This document shows, one piece after another, positions 17,445 to 27,939 of a DNA stretch of 64,000 bases (the first letter of the stretch is position 1; each line of letters begins with the position of its first letter). The translations under genes were made by a program, and so were the position numbers. Location of the stretch: positions 21,229 through 85,228 of the forward strand of contig JANQSN010000043.1 in assembly GCA_028284045.1 (NCBI GenBank), read 5' to 3'. The DNA is from Alphaproteobacteria bacterium (GTDB lineage Bacteria > Pseudomonadota > Alphaproteobacteria > DSM-16000 > Inquilinaceae). A model generated the notes under the pieces. That model saw nothing but the letters and a program-made list of their open reading frames with translations, did no database searches and was not told the origin of the DNA.

Positions 17445-18221
17445 ATGACAAGGGCACTGGACGCGGAGATCGCCTTCGCCATGGAGACGGAGGAGGCGCT
17501 GTTGGCGCATCTGCCCTACCTGCTCCAGGATCTGCCGTCGTTGAGCGGTGACGACGACGATGTCGTCGACCTGCTGCGCGAGACCGGCTTGCCGACGGGC
17601 GGTTGCGTCCTCGATCTGGGGTGCGGACGCGGCGGACTGTTGATACGGCTCGCGCAGGAGTTCGGCGCCCAGGTGACCGGTTTCGACGGCCATGCCGGCT
17701 TTCTTGCGGAAGCCGTGCGGGTATCGGCGTCGGCCGGGCTCTCGGGCCGCTGCCAGTTCGTCGCAGGCGATCTGCGCGGCGCCCTGGCGGAGGATGCGCG
17801 CTACGACGCCGTCCTGATGATCGCCGTCGGGCCAGTCCTCGGCAATGCGGCCGAGACGGTCGGCAAGCTCCGCGCCGTTGCCAAGCCGGGCGGGCTGATC
17901 GTGATCGGCGATGGCTATATCGAAGACGGCGCGCCGCCAACCGAGGCCTACGCGGACTACCCCGACAAGGCGACGATGGAGGCCGGGCTCACCCGCTTCG
18001 GCGAGACCATCGTCGCGCGGCGCGAGCGCGGCCCCGGCCTGGCGGCCTTCAACGCGCTGACATTGAAGATGGTTCCCAAACGCGCCGAAGCGTTGAAGAC
18101 GACGCACCCCGAGCTGGCAGCCGACCTCGACGCCTATGTCGCGCGCCAATTCGAGGAGGTGGCGCTGATGGACGGCCCGATCGTGCCAACGATCTGGGCG
18201 CTCAGGCGCGCGGCCGTCTAA
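17445..18221 (+). CDS. Class I SAM-dependent methyltransferase
   Basis: 258 residues. The SAM-binding motif I is VLDLGCGRGGLL (about residues 55-66), followed by a motif-II acidic residue in VTGFDGHAG and a post-motif GDLRGALAED. This is a standard Rossmann methyltransferase with an N-terminal helical extension. The substrate cannot be told from the sequence. It stands 85 bases after hutX on the same strand, but no functional link is evident. Confidence 0.8.
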   Translation: MTRALDAEIAFAMETEEALLAHLPYLLQDLPSLSGDDDDVVDLLRETGLPTGGCVLDLGCGRGGLLIRLAQEFGAQVTGFDGHAGFLAEAVRVSASAGLSGRCQFVAGDLRGALAEDARYDAVLMIAVGPVLGNAAETVGKLRAVAKPGGLIVIGDGYIEDGAPPTEAYADYPDKATMEAGLTRFGETIVARRERGPGLAAFNALTLKMVPKRAEALKTTHPELAADLDAYVARQFEEVALMDGPIVPTIWALRRAAV

Positions 18222-18241
18222 TCGGGGGCCGGACACCAACG

Positions 18242-18294
18242 ACGGGCCTGACCCGCCTTGCGCCGGCTGGGCAACGCCGGCGCGTCAGACCCGT
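18242..18294 (+). terminator. Nested inverted repeat downstream of the methyltransferase gene
   Basis: Outer arms ACGGGCCTGAC (18242-18252) and GTCAGACCCGT (18284-18294) pair at 10 of 11 positions. An inner perfect 8-bp stem GCGCCGGC/GCCGGCGC encloses an 8-base loop. It starts 21 bases after the stop codon. There is no clear T-run, so terminator function is likely but not certain. Confidence 0.5.
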
Positions 18295-18450
18295 CTCACC
18301 CAGCCAACAAAGGGGGCCGTTTTGCACGCCGATCCGGGGCCCCGATTGACTGCCGTTTGACACTCGAACGGATCGCCGACCGTCGGATCACGCGGATCAA
18401 TGATCTGGGCGCGCCAGGTTGCTAACGTAGGATACAACCGGGACGCCACG

Positions 18451-20145
18451 ATGCACGACTACGTCTTCCACGAAATCGCCTTCCTGCTCCTCGTCGCCGC
18501 CACGGTGGGCCTGCTCGGGACGGCGTTGCGCCAGCCGGTGGTCGTCAGCTTCATCGTCGTCGGCATCGCCGCCGCGGCGCTCTTCGACAGCACGCCGGCG
18601 ACGGTCGCGCATATCACGTTTCTCGCCGAACTCGGCGTGGCGCTGCTCCTGTTCCTGGTCGGTCTTACGCTCGACTGGCGACTGGTGCGCCAACTTGGCC
18701 CGGTAGCGTTGGCGACGGGCCTGGGTCAGGTCGTCTTCACCGCCGGCATCGGCTTCCTCTTGGGGCTGGCCCTCGGGATCGATCCGCTGACCAGCCTCTA
18801 CATCGCCGTCGCGCTGACCTTCTCGTCGACAATCATCATCGTGAAGCTGCTGAGCGACAAGCGCGAGCTGGAGACGCTGCACGGCCGCATCGCGCTGGGT
18901 TTCCTGATCGTTCAGGACATTGTCGTCGTGGTTGCCATGGTGGCGTTGTCGACGCTGGGCGTCGGCGCCGCCGGCAAGGGCGGCGATCTCGTCGTCATAG
19001 CGCTTGGCCTTATGGGGCTGGTGGTGGGGCTCTTCGCCTTCGTGCGTTGGGTGGCGGAACCGCTGACCGCGCGCTTCGCCCGCTCGCCGGAGCTGTTGGT
19101 GATCTTCGCCATCGGCTGGGCCGCAACGGCGGCGGCGGTCGGCGATCTCATCGGCATCGGCAAGGAACTCGGGGGTCTCGCCGCCGGGGTGTCGCTGGGC
19201 TCGACCACCTATCGCGACATGATCTCGGCGCGCCTTTCGGCCTTGCGCGACTTTCTGCTGCTCTTCTTTTTCCTCTACATCGGCACGACGCTCAATTTGT
19301 CGACGCTGGGTCAGGATGCCGGCCGGGCCGTCGCCTTCTCCCTCTTCGTGCTGATCGGCAATCCGCTGATCGTCCTCATCATCATGGCGACCATGGGCTA
19401 CCGGGTGCGCACGGGCTTTCTCTGCGGGCTCACGGTCGCGCAGATCTCGGAATTCTCCCTGATCTTCATGGCCATGGGGCTGGCGCTCGGGCATGTCGAC
19501 GAGGCCGCGGTGGGGCTCGTCACCCTGGTCGGCCTCGTGACCATCGCCGTCTCGGTCTACATGATCACCTACTCGCACGGGCTCTACGCCCGGATGAAAC
19601 CGGCGCTCGGCATCTTCGACTTTGGCCATCGGCGCGAGCCCGAGAACGAGGAGGATGGCCCGCTCGCGGTCGACGTCATCGTCTTCGGGCTGGGCCGGGT
19701 CGGCCTGCGTCTGCTTGAGCAGCTACAGGACGAAGGCTACACGGTGCTCGGCGTCGATCTCGATCCGACCGTGGTGCGCGAGTCGCGCCAGCTCGGCTAT
19801 CGGGTCCGCTATGGCGACGTCAACGAACACGCCTTCTGGGACCAACTGCCGCTGGGCACGGCCCGCTGGCTCGTGCTCGCCGTTCCCTTCGGCACGTTGC
19901 GGCTGAGCCACACCGACCCGGGACACGGGCTGCTCGCGGCGATCCGCGCCCACGGCTACCACGGCCGCACAGCGTTCATCGCCCGCGCGCCCGAGCAGGG
20001 CCGACAGATCGAGAAGGCCGGCGTCGATCTCGTCCTGTATCCCCTGGATGACGCGGCGACGAACGCGGCGCGCCGCATGGTCGAACTCGACGACACCCGT
20101 GGTGCCGGCGTGAAGGATGAACCGGCCGTCGAGGAGACGACATGA
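18451..20145 (+). CDS. CPA2 cation/proton antiporter with TrkA-N domain (YbaL/RosB-like)
   Basis: 564 residues from the ATG at 18451, preceded by GGGAC; an in-frame ATG at 18400 is less likely. The membrane domain (about 1-380) has LAELGVALLLFLVGLTLDW, ALTFSSTIIIVKLLSDK and FLIVQDIVVVVAM. A Rossmann domain follows (DVIVFGLGRVGLRLLEQL). It differs clearly from the antiporter at 14910 and resembles the YbaL/RosB branch more than KefB/KefC. Ion and gating ligand are unknown. Confidence 0.85.
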   Translation: MHDYVFHEIAFLLLVAATVGLLGTALRQPVVVSFIVVGIAAAALFDSTPATVAHITFLAELGVALLLFLVGLTLDWRLVRQLGPVALATGLGQVVFTAGIGFLLGLALGIDPLTSLYIAVALTFSSTIIIVKLLSDKRELETLHGRIALGFLIVQDIVVVVAMVALSTLGVGAAGKGGDLVVIALGLMGLVVGLFAFVRWVAEPLTARFARSPELLVIFAIGWAATAAAVGDLIGIGKELGGLAAGVSLGSTTYRDMISARLSALRDFLLLFFFLYIGTTLNLSTLGQDAGRAVAFSLFVLIGNPLIVLIIMATMGYRVRTGFLCGLTVAQISEFSLIFMAMGLALGHVDEAAVGLVTLVGLVTIAVSVYMITYSHGLYARMKPALGIFDFGHRREPENEEDGPLAVDVIVFGLGRVGLRLLEQLQDEGYTVLGVDLDPTVVRESRQLGYRVRYGDVNEHAFWDQLPLGTARWLVLAVPFGTLRLSHTDPGHGLLAAIRAHGYHGRTAFIARAPEQGRQIEKAGVDLVLYPLDDAATNAARRMVELDDTRGAGVKDEPAVEETT

Positions 20146-20366
20146 TCGCTTGCCGGTCCACCGCGACCGTCGGAGGCCGATCGCGCCGGCGTCCGAGGGC
20201 CTGCTTGGCACTTGAGGATGCAACGGTTCGCGGCCGCCTTCGGCAAGCCCGCGGCCTGTGTCGGAATCGTGCCGCACCGGCCAGCAGGTTCGCGATGTGT
20301 TCAGGGTAGATTCGGTCACATTCCGCGACCGAACCGCTATCATCGTCCGCCAACTGATTGAAATCT

Positions 20367-20441
20367 TGGAGCGGGCGATGGGATTCGAACCCACGACTTC
20401 AACCTTGGCAAGGTTGCGCTCTACCCCTGAGCTACGCCCGC
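20367..20441 (-). tRNA. tRNA-Gly(GCC)
   Basis: The complementary strand folds as a complete tRNA. The acceptor stem is GCGGGCG/CGCCCGC, the T-loop is GGTTCGAATCC, and the anticodon stem CAACC-TTGCCAA-GGTTG carries the anticodon GCC (20407-20409 on the plus strand). The 3' end shows discriminator U and encoded CCA. No integrated element is seen at its 3' end. Confidence 0.97.
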
Positions 20442-20495
20442 GCGCTTTCCGACGTCATCGGGGTGCCGTGGAACCGGCCCGCCGGAAAGGCCGGC

Positions 20496-20523
20496 ATCAT
20501 AGCCAACGGCCTCGGCTTTGCAA
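20496..20523 (-). promoter_or_regulatory. Sigma-70-type promoter of tRNA-Gly
   Basis: On the minus strand TTGCAA (20523-20518) and TATGAT (20501-20496) are separated by 16 bases. The -10 box lies about 55 bases upstream of the tRNA 5' end. Both hexamers are close to consensus in an otherwise very GC-rich context. Confidence 0.6.
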
Positions 20524-20665
20524 GCGCCCTCGGCGCGGCCGGCTTGCGGTTGGACGGCAATTGAGCTATCACCCCGCTCTCTGTTGACAGAAGCGTTCAG
20601 TGCGACGGCCGGGCGGCGACGCCGGGGCCCCATCGCCGCGACGGGCATTCGGGAAAGAGCGGGTC

Positions 20666-20887
20666 ATGAAAGAGGGCATTCACCCCGACTATCACGAGAT
20701 CACGGTCGTCATGACCGATGGTACGGAGTTCAAGACCCGGTCGTGCTATGGCGAGCCCGGCGCCACGCTGCGCCTGGAGATCGACCCGAAGTCGCACCCG
20801 GCCTGGACCGGCGTGCAGCGCGTCATCGACCGCGGCGGCCAAGTCGGCAAGTTTAAGAAGCGCTTCGAGGGCTTCGGCTTCAAGTAA
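20666..20887 (+). CDS. rpmE: 50S ribosomal protein L31
   Basis: 73 residues: [19 protein letters not shown] at the start, then an [11 protein letters not shown] segment and a C-terminal [11 protein letters not shown]. This matches alphaproteobacterial L31. The paired CxxC motifs of the zinc-binding (C+) form are missing and only one Cys is present, so this is the zinc-independent (C-) form. The start ATG at 20666 follows GGGAAAGAGC. It is monocistronic between the tRNA gene and a short repeat element. Confidence 0.95.
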   Translation: MKEGIHPDYHEITVVMTDGTEFKTRSCYGEPGATLRLEIDPKSHPAWTGVQRVIDRGGQVGKFKKRFEGFGFK

Positions 20888-20942
20888 GCCGACCCGTACG
20901 GGCGCGCCGGGCGACAAGAGAACCGTTCGACCTCGCCTCCAA

Positions 20943-21013
20943 CGTCATTCCCGCGAAAGCGGGAATCTCTCCGTGCCAGACGGTTGAAGATCTCCGCTTT
21001 CGCGGAGATGACG
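20943..21013. repeat. Small palindromic repeat element (MITE/REP-like)
   Basis: 71 bases framed by imperfect inverted ends: CGTCATTCCCGCGAAAGCGG on the left and CCGCTTTCGCGGAGATGACG on the right. Each end also folds on itself around GCGAAAGC / GCTTTCGC. Elements of this type are dispersed in many alphaproteobacterial intergenic regions. It lies between rpmE and cobD. No other copy was seen in the window. Confidence 0.65.
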
Positions 21014-21067
21014 GTTTGGGGGCGGTGTTCGTGAACCGGCCGGGCGGCGCGCCGATCGACGATCCTG

Positions 21068-22054
21068 ATGGGCTTGATCCTTGCCGACGCGGCTTGGGTG
21101 CCATTGGCGGCCCTTTGCCTGGCCCTGCTGCTCGATGCGCTGATCGGCGATCCGGACTGGCTGTGGCGGCGGGTGCCGCACCCGGTGGTGGCGATCGGTC
21201 GGGCAATCGGTTTCGTTGATGACAGGTTGAACCGCGGATCGGGCCGGCGCCGCCGGGTGGCCGGAGTCGGTGCGGTTGCGGTCCTGGTGAGCGGCGCAAT
21301 CGGCCTCGGCTGGGGACTGGCGGCGCTGACGGGCCGGATCCCGTTCGGCTGGGCCGTGGAAGCGGCCATCGCGGCGACGCTGCTGGCCGGGCGCAGCTTG
21401 GTCTGCCATGTCGGCGCCGTCGCCGACGGTTTGGACCGGGCGGGGCTCGACGGCGGGCGGCGGGCGGTGGCGCGGATCGTCGGGCGTGATCCCGACAGCC
21501 TGGACGAAGCCGGCGTCGCCCGCGCGGCGATCGAGAGCCTGGCGGAGAATTTCTCCGACGGGCTGGCCGCGCCGGTCTTCTGGTACGCCCTGGCCGGCCT
21601 GCCGGGCCTGTTGGCCTATAAGGCGATCAACACCGCCGACAGCATGATCGGGCACCGGAGCGAACGGCACCGCGCCTTCGGCTGGGCGGCGGCGCGCCTC
21701 GACGACCTGGTCAATCTGATCCCGGCACGCCTGACGGCGCCCCTGTTCGCGCTCGCTGCGGTGGTCCTCCCCGGCGCATCGCCGCGCGCCGCGCTGGCCG
21801 CGGCCTGGGCCGACGCGCCGCATCACCGCTCGCCCAATGCCGGCTGGCCGGAGGCGGCGATGGCCGGCGCGCTGGGCCTGGCGCTCGCCGGACCACGGGC
21901 CTATGGCGGCGACGTCGTGGCGGATGCCTGGATGAACCGGGACGGCCGACAGGCGGCGATGGCGTCGGATATCCGTCGCGCGCTTCGGCTCGCCGCGGGC
22001 GCTTGGGTACTGATCGGGCTCGCCGCCCTCGCGGCGCTCGCCGCTACGCTGTGA
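21068..22054 (+). CDS. cobD: Adenosylcobinamide-phosphate synthase (CobD/CbiB)
   Basis: 328 residues, a membrane enzyme attaching the aminopropanol-phosphate arm to adenosylcobyric acid. Signature segments are [18 protein letters not shown] at the N-terminus, [18 protein letters not shown] and a C-terminal [16 protein letters not shown]. It is the only cob gene here on the plus strand. Its end overlaps the end of cobQ by 11 bases in a tail-to-tail arrangement. No cobalamin riboswitch is recognisable upstream. CobC, encoded in the opposite operon, supplies the aminopropanol phosphate. Confidence 0.95.
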   Translation: MGLILADAAWVPLAALCLALLLDALIGDPDWLWRRVPHPVVAIGRAIGFVDDRLNRGSGRRRRVAGVGAVAVLVSGAIGLGWGLAALTGRIPFGWAVEAAIAATLLAGRSLVCHVGAVADGLDRAGLDGGRRAVARIVGRDPDSLDEAGVARAAIESLAENFSDGLAAPVFWYALAGLPGLLAYKAINTADSMIGHRSERHRAFGWAAARLDDLVNLIPARLTAPLFALAAVVLPGASPRAALAAAWADAPHHRSPNAGWPEAAMAGALGLALAGPRAYGGDVVADAWMNRDGRQAAMASDIRRALRLAAGAWVLIGLAALAALAATL

Positions 22055-23525
22055 CGGGTTGGCGGGCGATCGCCAGCAACCGGTCGAGGTCGAGATGGGC
22101 CGCCAGATGGTCGGCCAGCGCATCCAGCGTACGCTCCACCGTCGCCTCATAGGCGAGATCGCCGGTCGGCGGCCGGCCGACCGCGGCCAGGAAGGCGCGG
22201 CGGAAGCCGTCATCGGCGAACAGCCCGTGCACGTAGCAGCCGAGCACGCGGCCCGACACCGCGCCGTCGGGGCGCGGTCCGCCGTCGCCGTCGAGGGTCA
22301 GCATCGGCCGGTCTAGGCCGGGGCCGGTGGTGCGGCCCATATGCATCTCATAGCCGTGGACGGCCTCACCGGTCAGTCGGTCGCGGCCGGAGACCGCGAT
22401 CAGTGCCTTGTCGGGCGTCAGCACGGTTTCGACATCCAGGAAACCCAAACCGTCGACGGCGCCGGCCGGGCCTTCCAGCCCGTCGGGGTCGTCCAGCCGG
22501 CGGCCCAGCATCTGGAAGCCGGCGCACAGGCCGACCACCCAGCCGCCGCGCCGGATATGGGCGGCCAGATCGATGTCCCAGCCCTGGCGGCGCAGGAAGG
22601 CCAGGTCGCCGATGGTCGATTTCGATCCCGGAAGGATGACCACCCGCGCCTCGGCCGGCAGCGGCTCGCCCGGCGGCACGGCGACGGCGCGCACGCCGGG
22701 CTCCAGCTTCAGCGGGTCGAGATCGTCGAAATTGGCGATGCGCGACAGCATCGGCATGGCGACGACGAGGTCGTCGTGGATCCCCGCATTGGTGCGGGTG
22801 GACAGCGCCACGGCATCTTCCGCCGGCAGCTTGTGCGCTTCGCCGAACCACGGCACGACGCCCAGCGAGGGCCAGCCGGTGCGCTCCTCGATGATCGTCA
22901 GCCCGTCGTCGAACAGTCGCACGTCGCCGCGGAACTTGTTGATCAGGAAGGCTCGGATGCGCTGCCGTTCCGCCTCGGTAACGACCGCGTGGGTGCCGAC
23001 GAGCTGGGCGATCACCCCGCCGCGGTCGATATCGCCGGCCAGCACGACGGGCACGTCTGCGGCGTCCGCGAAGCCCATATTGGCGATGTCGCCGGCCCGT
23101 AGATTGACCTCGGCTGGGCTGCCGGCACCCTCCACGAGGACCAGGTCGGCTGCGTCGCCGAGGCGCGAAAAACTCTCCAGGACGGCGGGCAGCAGGCGCG
23201 GCTTCCACGCTTGGTAGTCGCGTGCCTTCAAGGTGGCGACGCGGCGGCCCTGGACGACGACCTGCGCGCCGAGATCGCTTTCCGGCTTCAGCAGCACCGG
23301 GTTCATGTCGACCGACGGGGCCACGCCGCAGGCGCGTGCCTGCAGGGCCTGGGCGCGGCCGATCTCTCCGCCGTCGGGTGTGACCGCGGCGTTGTTCGAC
23401 ATGTTCTGCGGCTTGAACGGCCGCACGACGAGCCCGCGCCGGGTGAAGGCGCGCGCCAGCCCCGCCACCAGCACCGACTTGCCGACGTCGGAGCCGGTGC
23501 CCTGGATCATCACCGCGGCGGTCAT
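22044..23525 (-). CDS. cobQ: Cobyric acid synthase
   Basis: 493 residues. Glutamine-dependent amidation of adenosylcobyrinate a,c-diamide at four carboxyl groups. The N-terminal P-loop-like ATPase domain has GTGSDVGKS (residues 8-16) and KPQNMSNNA. The C-terminal glutamine amidotransferase domain has the nucleophile Cys in [12 protein letters not shown] and a terminal HGYEMHMG / VHGLFAD. The start at 23525 lies 17 bases after the cobO stop, so cobQ is last in the run cobU-cobW-cobN-cobO-cobQ. Confidence 0.96.
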   Translation of the reverse strand: MTAAVMIQGTGSDVGKSVLVAGLARAFTRRGLVVRPFKPQNMSNNAAVTPDGGEIGRAQALQARACGVAPSVDMNPVLLKPESDLGAQVVVQGRRVATLKARDYQAWKPRLLPAVLESFSRLGDAADLVLVEGAGSPAEVNLRAGDIANMGFADAADVPVVLAGDIDRGGVIAQLVGTHAVVTEAERQRIRAFLINKFRGDVRLFDDGLTIIEERTGWPSLGVVPWFGEAHKLPAEDAVALSTRTNAGIHDDLVVAMPMLSRIANFDDLDPLKLEPGVRAVAVPPGEPLPAEARVVILPGSKSTIGDLAFLRRQGWDIDLAAHIRRGGWVVGLCAGFQMLGRRLDDPDGLEGPAGAVDGLGFLDVETVLTPDKALIAVSGRDRLTGEAVHGYEMHMGRTTGPGLDRPMLTLDGDGGPRPDGAVSGRVLGCYVHGLFADDGFRRAFLAAVGRPPTGDLAYEATVERTLDALADHLAAHLDLDRLLAIARQPVTA

Positions 23526-23542
23526 GGGATGGCGTGCGCCGT

Positions 23543-24190
23543 CTAGAACTCGATGCCGGCTTGCGCCTTTACGCCGGCGCGGAAGGGGTGCTTGACCATG
23601 GTCATGTCGGTGACCAGGTCGGCGACCTCCACCAGCGCGTCGGCGGCGTTGCGGCCGGTGACCACGACATGGGTCATTGCCGGCCGGGCGGTCAGCACCG
23701 CTAAGACCTCGTCCAGCGGCAGGTAGTCGTAGCGCAGGACGATGTTCAACTCGTCCAGCAGCACCATGCCGTAGCTGGGATCGGCGATCAGCGCCTTGGC
23801 CTTCTCCCAGGCGGCCTGGGCGGCGGCGATGTCGCGGCGGCGGTCCTGGGTTTCCCAGGTGAAACCTTCGCCCATGGTGAACAGGCTGACCTGGTCGGCG
23901 AAGCGGTCGAGCACGACGCGTTCGCCGGTCTGCCACTTGCCCTTCACGAACTGGACGACGCCGACCTTCATCCCGTTGCCGATGGCCCGGCAGACGAGGC
24001 CGAAGGCGGCGGTCGACTTCCCCTTGCCCTTGCCGGTGTGGACGATCAACAGGCCCTTTTCGATGGTCTTGGTGGCGACGATCTTGTCGCGCGCCGCCTT
24101 CTTCTTGACCATCTTCTCCGCGTGGCGGCGGTCGGCCTCGGCCTCCGCCGCGGGATCGGGTTCGAGGGGTTGTGGGTCCCCGGCCATCAT
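23543..24190 (-). CDS. cobO: Cob(I)yrinic acid a,c-diamide adenosyltransferase
   Basis: 215 residues. The P-loop [16 protein letters not shown] lies near residues 49-64, with downstream [14 protein letters not shown] and [15 protein letters not shown], all diagnostic of the CobA/CobO/BtuR family. It transfers the adenosyl group from ATP to cobalt. The Lys/Glu-rich N-terminus is typical. ATGATG gives starts at 24190 and 24187; the first overlaps the cobN stop as ATGA, so it is preferred. Confidence 0.96.
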   Translation of the reverse strand: MMAGDPQPLEPDPAAEAEADRRHAEKMVKKKAARDKIVATKTIEKGLLIVHTGKGKGKSTAAFGLVCRAIGNGMKVGVVQFVKGKWQTGERVVLDRFADQVSLFTMGEGFTWETQDRRRDIAAAQAAWEKAKALIADPSYGMVLLDELNIVLRYDYLPLDEVLAVLTARPAMTHVVVTGRNAADALVEVADLVTDMTMVKHPFRAGVKAQAGIEF

Positions 24191-27100
24191 GCTGTGCGGC
24201 CCTCCTTGGCCAGTTGGACAAGCGTATCGTAGGCGGTGTTGGCGTGCGGGCGCCACAGGCCGCGGTCCAGCGCGTCGCGCAGCTTGTCGGCAATCTCCGC
24301 CGCCGCGGCCGGGTTGACGTCCAACAGGAAGGCGCGGACCTGCGCGTCCCCGATATAGGCGTCGAACACGGCATCGAAATGCTGGTCGCCGACGGCGCCC
24401 GTCGTGGCGGCGAAGGCGAACAGATAGTCCACGGTCGCCGCCATCTCGAAGGCGCCCTTGTAGCCGTGGCGCATCACCCCGGCGATCCATTTGGGATTGA
24501 CCGCCCGGCCGCGCACGGTGCGGGCGATCTCCTCTTCCAGGGAGCGGATGATGGGCCGCTCGGGCCGGGAATGGTCGTTGTGCCAGACCGCCGGGCGGCG
24601 GCCCGACAGGTGATGCGCCGCCGCGGTCAGACCGCCTTCGAACTGGTAGTAGTCGTCGCTGTCCAGCAGGTCGTGCTCGCGGTTGTCCTGGTTGTGCACG
24701 ACAGCGTCGATGCCGGCCAGGCGGCGGCGGAACCCGTCGGCCTCGCCGCGGCCCTCCGCCCCGTCGCCATAAGCGAAGCCGCCCCAGGCGACCACGGCTT
24801 CGGCGAGATCGCCGCGGTCCTGCCAGCCGCCTTCGTCCATCAGGGCTTGCAGGCCGGCGCCGTAGGCCCCGGGCTTGGCGCCGAAGATGCGGGTGGCGGC
24901 GCGGCGCTGCGCCGTCTCCGGCGACAGCCCTTGCGCCGCCAGCGCGGCGGCCTCCGCGGCGACGCGCGCAGCGACCGGGTTCAGCGCCGCCGGCTCGTCG
25001 AGCGCGGCCACGGCCCGCACGGCGCTGTCGATCAGGTCGATCTGGGCGGGGAAGGCATCGCGGAAGAAGCCGGAGATGCGCAAGGTCACGTCGACCCGCG
25101 GCCGGTCGAGCACGCTCAAGGGCAAGATGCGAAAGCCGGTAACGCGGCGCGAGGCGGCCTCCCAGTCCGGCTCCACCCCCAACAGCGCCAGCGCTTGCGC
25201 CAGATCGTCGCCGCCGGTGCGCATGTTGGAGGTGCCCCAGGCCGACAGCGCGACGGCGCGCGGCCAGTCGCCATGCTCCTGGCGGTGGCGGTCGATCAGC
25301 AGGCAGGCGGACTGCCAGCCGAGCTGCCAGGCCGCCGGCGTCGGCACCGTGCGGGTGTCGACGGAGTAGAAGTTGCGCCCCGTCGGCAGCACGTCCGGCC
25401 GGCCGCGGCTGGGCGCGCCCGATGGGCCGGGCGCCAGGAACCGGCCGTCCAGCCCAGCCAGCAGGGCCGCCATCTCCGCCGGCCCGCAGGCGTCCAGCGC
25501 CGGGGCCAGGGTCTCGGCGATCCCGCCGAGCACGGCCGCGGTTCGTTTCCAGGCCGGATCGATGGCGTGCGCGCCGGCCGCCAGGGCGCGGGCCAGCACC
25601 TCCAGCCGCTCCACGGTGTCGCCGGCGATGCGCCAGCGTTGCCCGGCGAGATCCGGCAGGTCCGCCAGCACGCCCGGCCGCGGCCCGGTCCAAGGCGCCG
25701 CCAGATCGGCGTCCAGCGGATCGAAGCCGAGGCCGAGATCGCCGGCCAGCGCGCGCAACAGCGAGGCGTCGCCACCCTCGCCCCGGCCGCGCGGCACGCG
25801 CGCCAGCGCCACCAGGGTATCGGTGCGCTGGTCGCCTGCCGGGGCGGTGCCGAAGACATGCAGCCCGTCGCGGATCTGCAGCTCCTTCAAATCGCACAGA
25901 TAGGCGTCGAGGCGGGTCAGCACCGCCTCGGTCGGCTCGTCGGCGGCGAGGCCGAGATCGGCGGCTAGGCCGGAGCGCTGCGCAAGCTCGGTGATCTGCC
26001 GGGCCAGCAGGTCGAGCCGGCGCGGGTCCAGCCCGGCGGCGTCGTAGTACTCGTCGACCAGGGCTTCCAGGTCCTTCAGCGGGCCGTAGCTCTCCGCCCG
26101 GGTCAGCGGCGGGGTCAAGTGGTCGACGATGACGGCCTGGGTCCGGCGCTTGGCCTGGGTGCCCTCGCCGGGATCGTTGACGATGAAGGGGTAGAGATGC
26201 GGCAGGGGGCCGAGCGCCGCCTCCGGACAGCACGCCTCGCTGAGCGCCAGTGCCTTGCCGGGCAGCCATTCCAGATTGCCGTGCTTGCCGACATGCACAA
26301 CGGCATGGGCGTCGAAGTGCCCCCGCAGCCAGGCATAGACGGCGAGGTAGCCGTGGGGCGGCACCAGGTCGGGGCTGTGATAGGTCGCCTTGGGGTCGAT
26401 GTTGTAGCCGCGGGCCGGCTGGATCGCGACGGCGACATGGCCGAAGCGGTGCAGCGGCAGGCGGAACCCGTCGCCCTCCACGAACGGGTCGGCGGCCGGG
26501 TCGCCCCATTGCGCGGTCACCGCCTGGCGCAGGGTGGCCGGCAGCGTGTCGAAGAAGGTGCCATAGTCGGCCAGCGACAGCCGCTCCCCGCCGCGGCGCG
26601 TTCCGCGCTGTGCGTTGGTCGGGCCGGCGCGCAACAGGTCGATCAGGGCGCGGCCGTCGGTCGGCGCGGCGCCCGTTTCGTAGCCGGCGCCCGACAGCGC
26701 CGCGAGAATGCCCGCGGCGCTGGCCGGGGTATCGAGCCCGACGCCGTTGGCCAGGCGGCCGTCGCGGTTGGGATAGTTGGCCAGCAAGAGGGCGACCCGC
26801 CGCTGCCCGGTCGGCGTGCGGGCCAGCCGCGTCCAGGCGGCGGCGAGTTGCGCGGTGAAGGCGACGCGGTCGGCGACCGGCCGGTGCATCGCCACCGACA
26901 CCTGGGTTGCCGGGTCGTAGCGCGCTTCGGCCTTGAAGCTGACGGCACGGGTCAGCACCCGGCCGTCGACCTCCGGCAAAGCGACCGACATGGCGATATC
27001 GCGGGGGCCGAGCCCGCTGGCGCCGTCGCGCCACGCCGCCTCTTGGCCTTGCGCGAAGACGGCTTGCAGCACCGGCCGGCCGGGGGCGTCCAGCACGGTG

Positions 27101-27939
27101 GGCGCGAAGGGCCGGCCGGGCTGGGAGACGGCGAACCCGGTGGCGTTCACCACCACATCCGGCGGTGCGCGGGCGAACAGGCTGGCCACCACCTCCGCCG
27201 CCTGGGCGTCCTTCAGGCTGGCGACATGCAGCGGCAGCGGGTTCAGCCCGGCGTCGCGAAGCGCGCCGATCAGCGCGTCGACCGGTGCCAGCAGGCCGCC
27301 TTGCAGCAGGGCCCGGTAGAAGACCAAGGCCGCCACAGGGGCGTCGGGCTGCCAGTGCGCCTGAACGGCCGCAAGGTCGGGTGCCGCCCGGCCGGGCCAG
27401 TAGAGCCCGGCGCGCATCAGCGGCACGGGGGCGGCGGGTGCGTCCGCCGAACCGTCGATCACATGCGCGGCATAGGTGAGCAGATGATCGAAATTGTCCG
27501 GTCCGCCATGCACGAAGTAGCCGAGCAGGCGCGCCAGCACCGGTGCCGGCAGGGTCGAGGCGCGGGTGAGCGCCGGGTCCGGCTTGTCGTCGCCGGGCAG
27601 CAGCGCCAGGGCCGGCCCGCCGGCCCGCGCCGCGGCGGCGAGCTGCTCCACCCCATAGGACCAGTAGCCGACGCCGCCCAGCAGGCGGACGACGACCAGC
27701 CGGGCGTGGGCCGCCACCCGCTCAAGATACAGGTCCACCGACAGATGGTGGCCGAGCTGCATCAGGTTGGCGAGCCGCAGGCTGGGCGCCGCTGTGCCCG
27801 CGCGGGCCTGGGCGGCGGCCAGCGCGCCAAGCTCGCTGTCGGCGGCCGACAGGATGACGATGTCGCCGGGGTCCTGGGCGAGGTCGACCGCCTCCGACCC
27901 GTCGGTGATCTCGCCCGGCTGGGCCGCCAGCAGATGCAT
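24187..27939 (-). CDS. cobN: Cobaltochelatase subunit CobN
   Basis: 1250 residues, the large subunit of the aerobic ATP-dependent cobaltochelatase that inserts cobalt into hydrogenobyrinate diamide. Recognisable segments include [56 protein letters not shown] and [11 protein letters not shown], all typical of the CobN/BchH/ChlH family. Length is right. The start at 27939 overlaps the cobW stop (ATGA). The AAA partners CobS and CobT are not in the window. Confidence 0.96.
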   Translation of the reverse strand: MHLLAAQPGEITDGSEAVDLAQDPGDIVILSAADSELGALAAAQARAGTAAPSLRLANLMQLGHHLSVDLYLERVAAHARLVVVRLLGGVGYWSYGVEQLAAAARAGGPALALLPGDDKPDPALTRASTLPAPVLARLLGYFVHGGPDNFDHLLTYAAHVIDGSADAPAAPVPLMRAGLYWPGRAAPDLAAVQAHWQPDAPVAALVFYRALLQGGLLAPVDALIGALRDAGLNPLPLHVASLKDAQAAEVVASLFARAPPDVVVNATGFAVSQPGRPFAPTVLDAPGRPVLQAVFAQGQEAAWRDGASGLGPRDIAMSVALPEVDGRVLTRAVSFKAEARYDPATQVSVAMHRPVADRVAFTAQLAAAWTRLARTPTGQRRVALLLANYPNRDGRLANGVGLDTPASAAGILAALSGAGYETGAAPTDGRALIDLLRAGPTNAQRGTRRGGERLSLADYGTFFDTLPATLRQAVTAQWGDPAADPFVEGDGFRLPLHRFGHVAVAIQPARGYNIDPKATYHSPDLVPPHGYLAVYAWLRGHFDAHAVVHVGKHGNLEWLPGKALALSEACCPEAALGPLPHLYPFIVNDPGEGTQAKRRTQAVIVDHLTPPLTRAESYGPLKDLEALVDEYYDAAGLDPRRLDLLARQITELAQRSGLAADLGLAADEPTEAVLTRLDAYLCDLKELQIRDGLHVFGTAPAGDQRTDTLVALARVPRGRGEGGDASLLRALAGDLGLGFDPLDADLAAPWTGPRPGVLADLPDLAGQRWRIAGDTVERLEVLARALAAGAHAIDPAWKRTAAVLGGIAETLAPALDACGPAEMAALLAGLDGRFLAPGPSGAPSRGRPDVLPTGRNFYSVDTRTVPTPAAWQLGWQSACLLIDRHRQEHGDWPRAVALSAWGTSNMRTGGDDLAQALALLGVEPDWEAASRRVTGFRILPLSVLDRPRVDVTLRISGFFRDAFPAQIDLIDSAVRAVAALDEPAALNPVAARVAAEAAALAAQGLSPETAQRRAATRIFGAKPGAYGAGLQALMDEGGWQDRGDLAEAVVAWGGFAYGDGAEGRGEADGFRRRLAGIDAVVHNQDNREHDLLDSDDYYQFEGGLTAAAHHLSGRRPAVWHNDHSRPERPIIRSLEEEIARTVRGRAVNPKWIAGVMRHGYKGAFEMAATVDYLFAFAATTGAVGDQHFDAVFDAYIGDAQVRAFLLDVNPAAAAEIADKLRDALDRGLWRPHANTAYDTLVQLAKEGRTA

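Noticed and set aside
20367..20441. tRNA-Gly as attachment site of an integrated element
   Set aside because: No duplicated tRNA end and no integrase gene nearby; flanking genes are housekeeping.
20888..21067. Cobalamin riboswitch before cobD
   Set aside because: The region is too short and carries a REP-like palindrome. No B12-box sequence was found here or before the minus-strand cob run.
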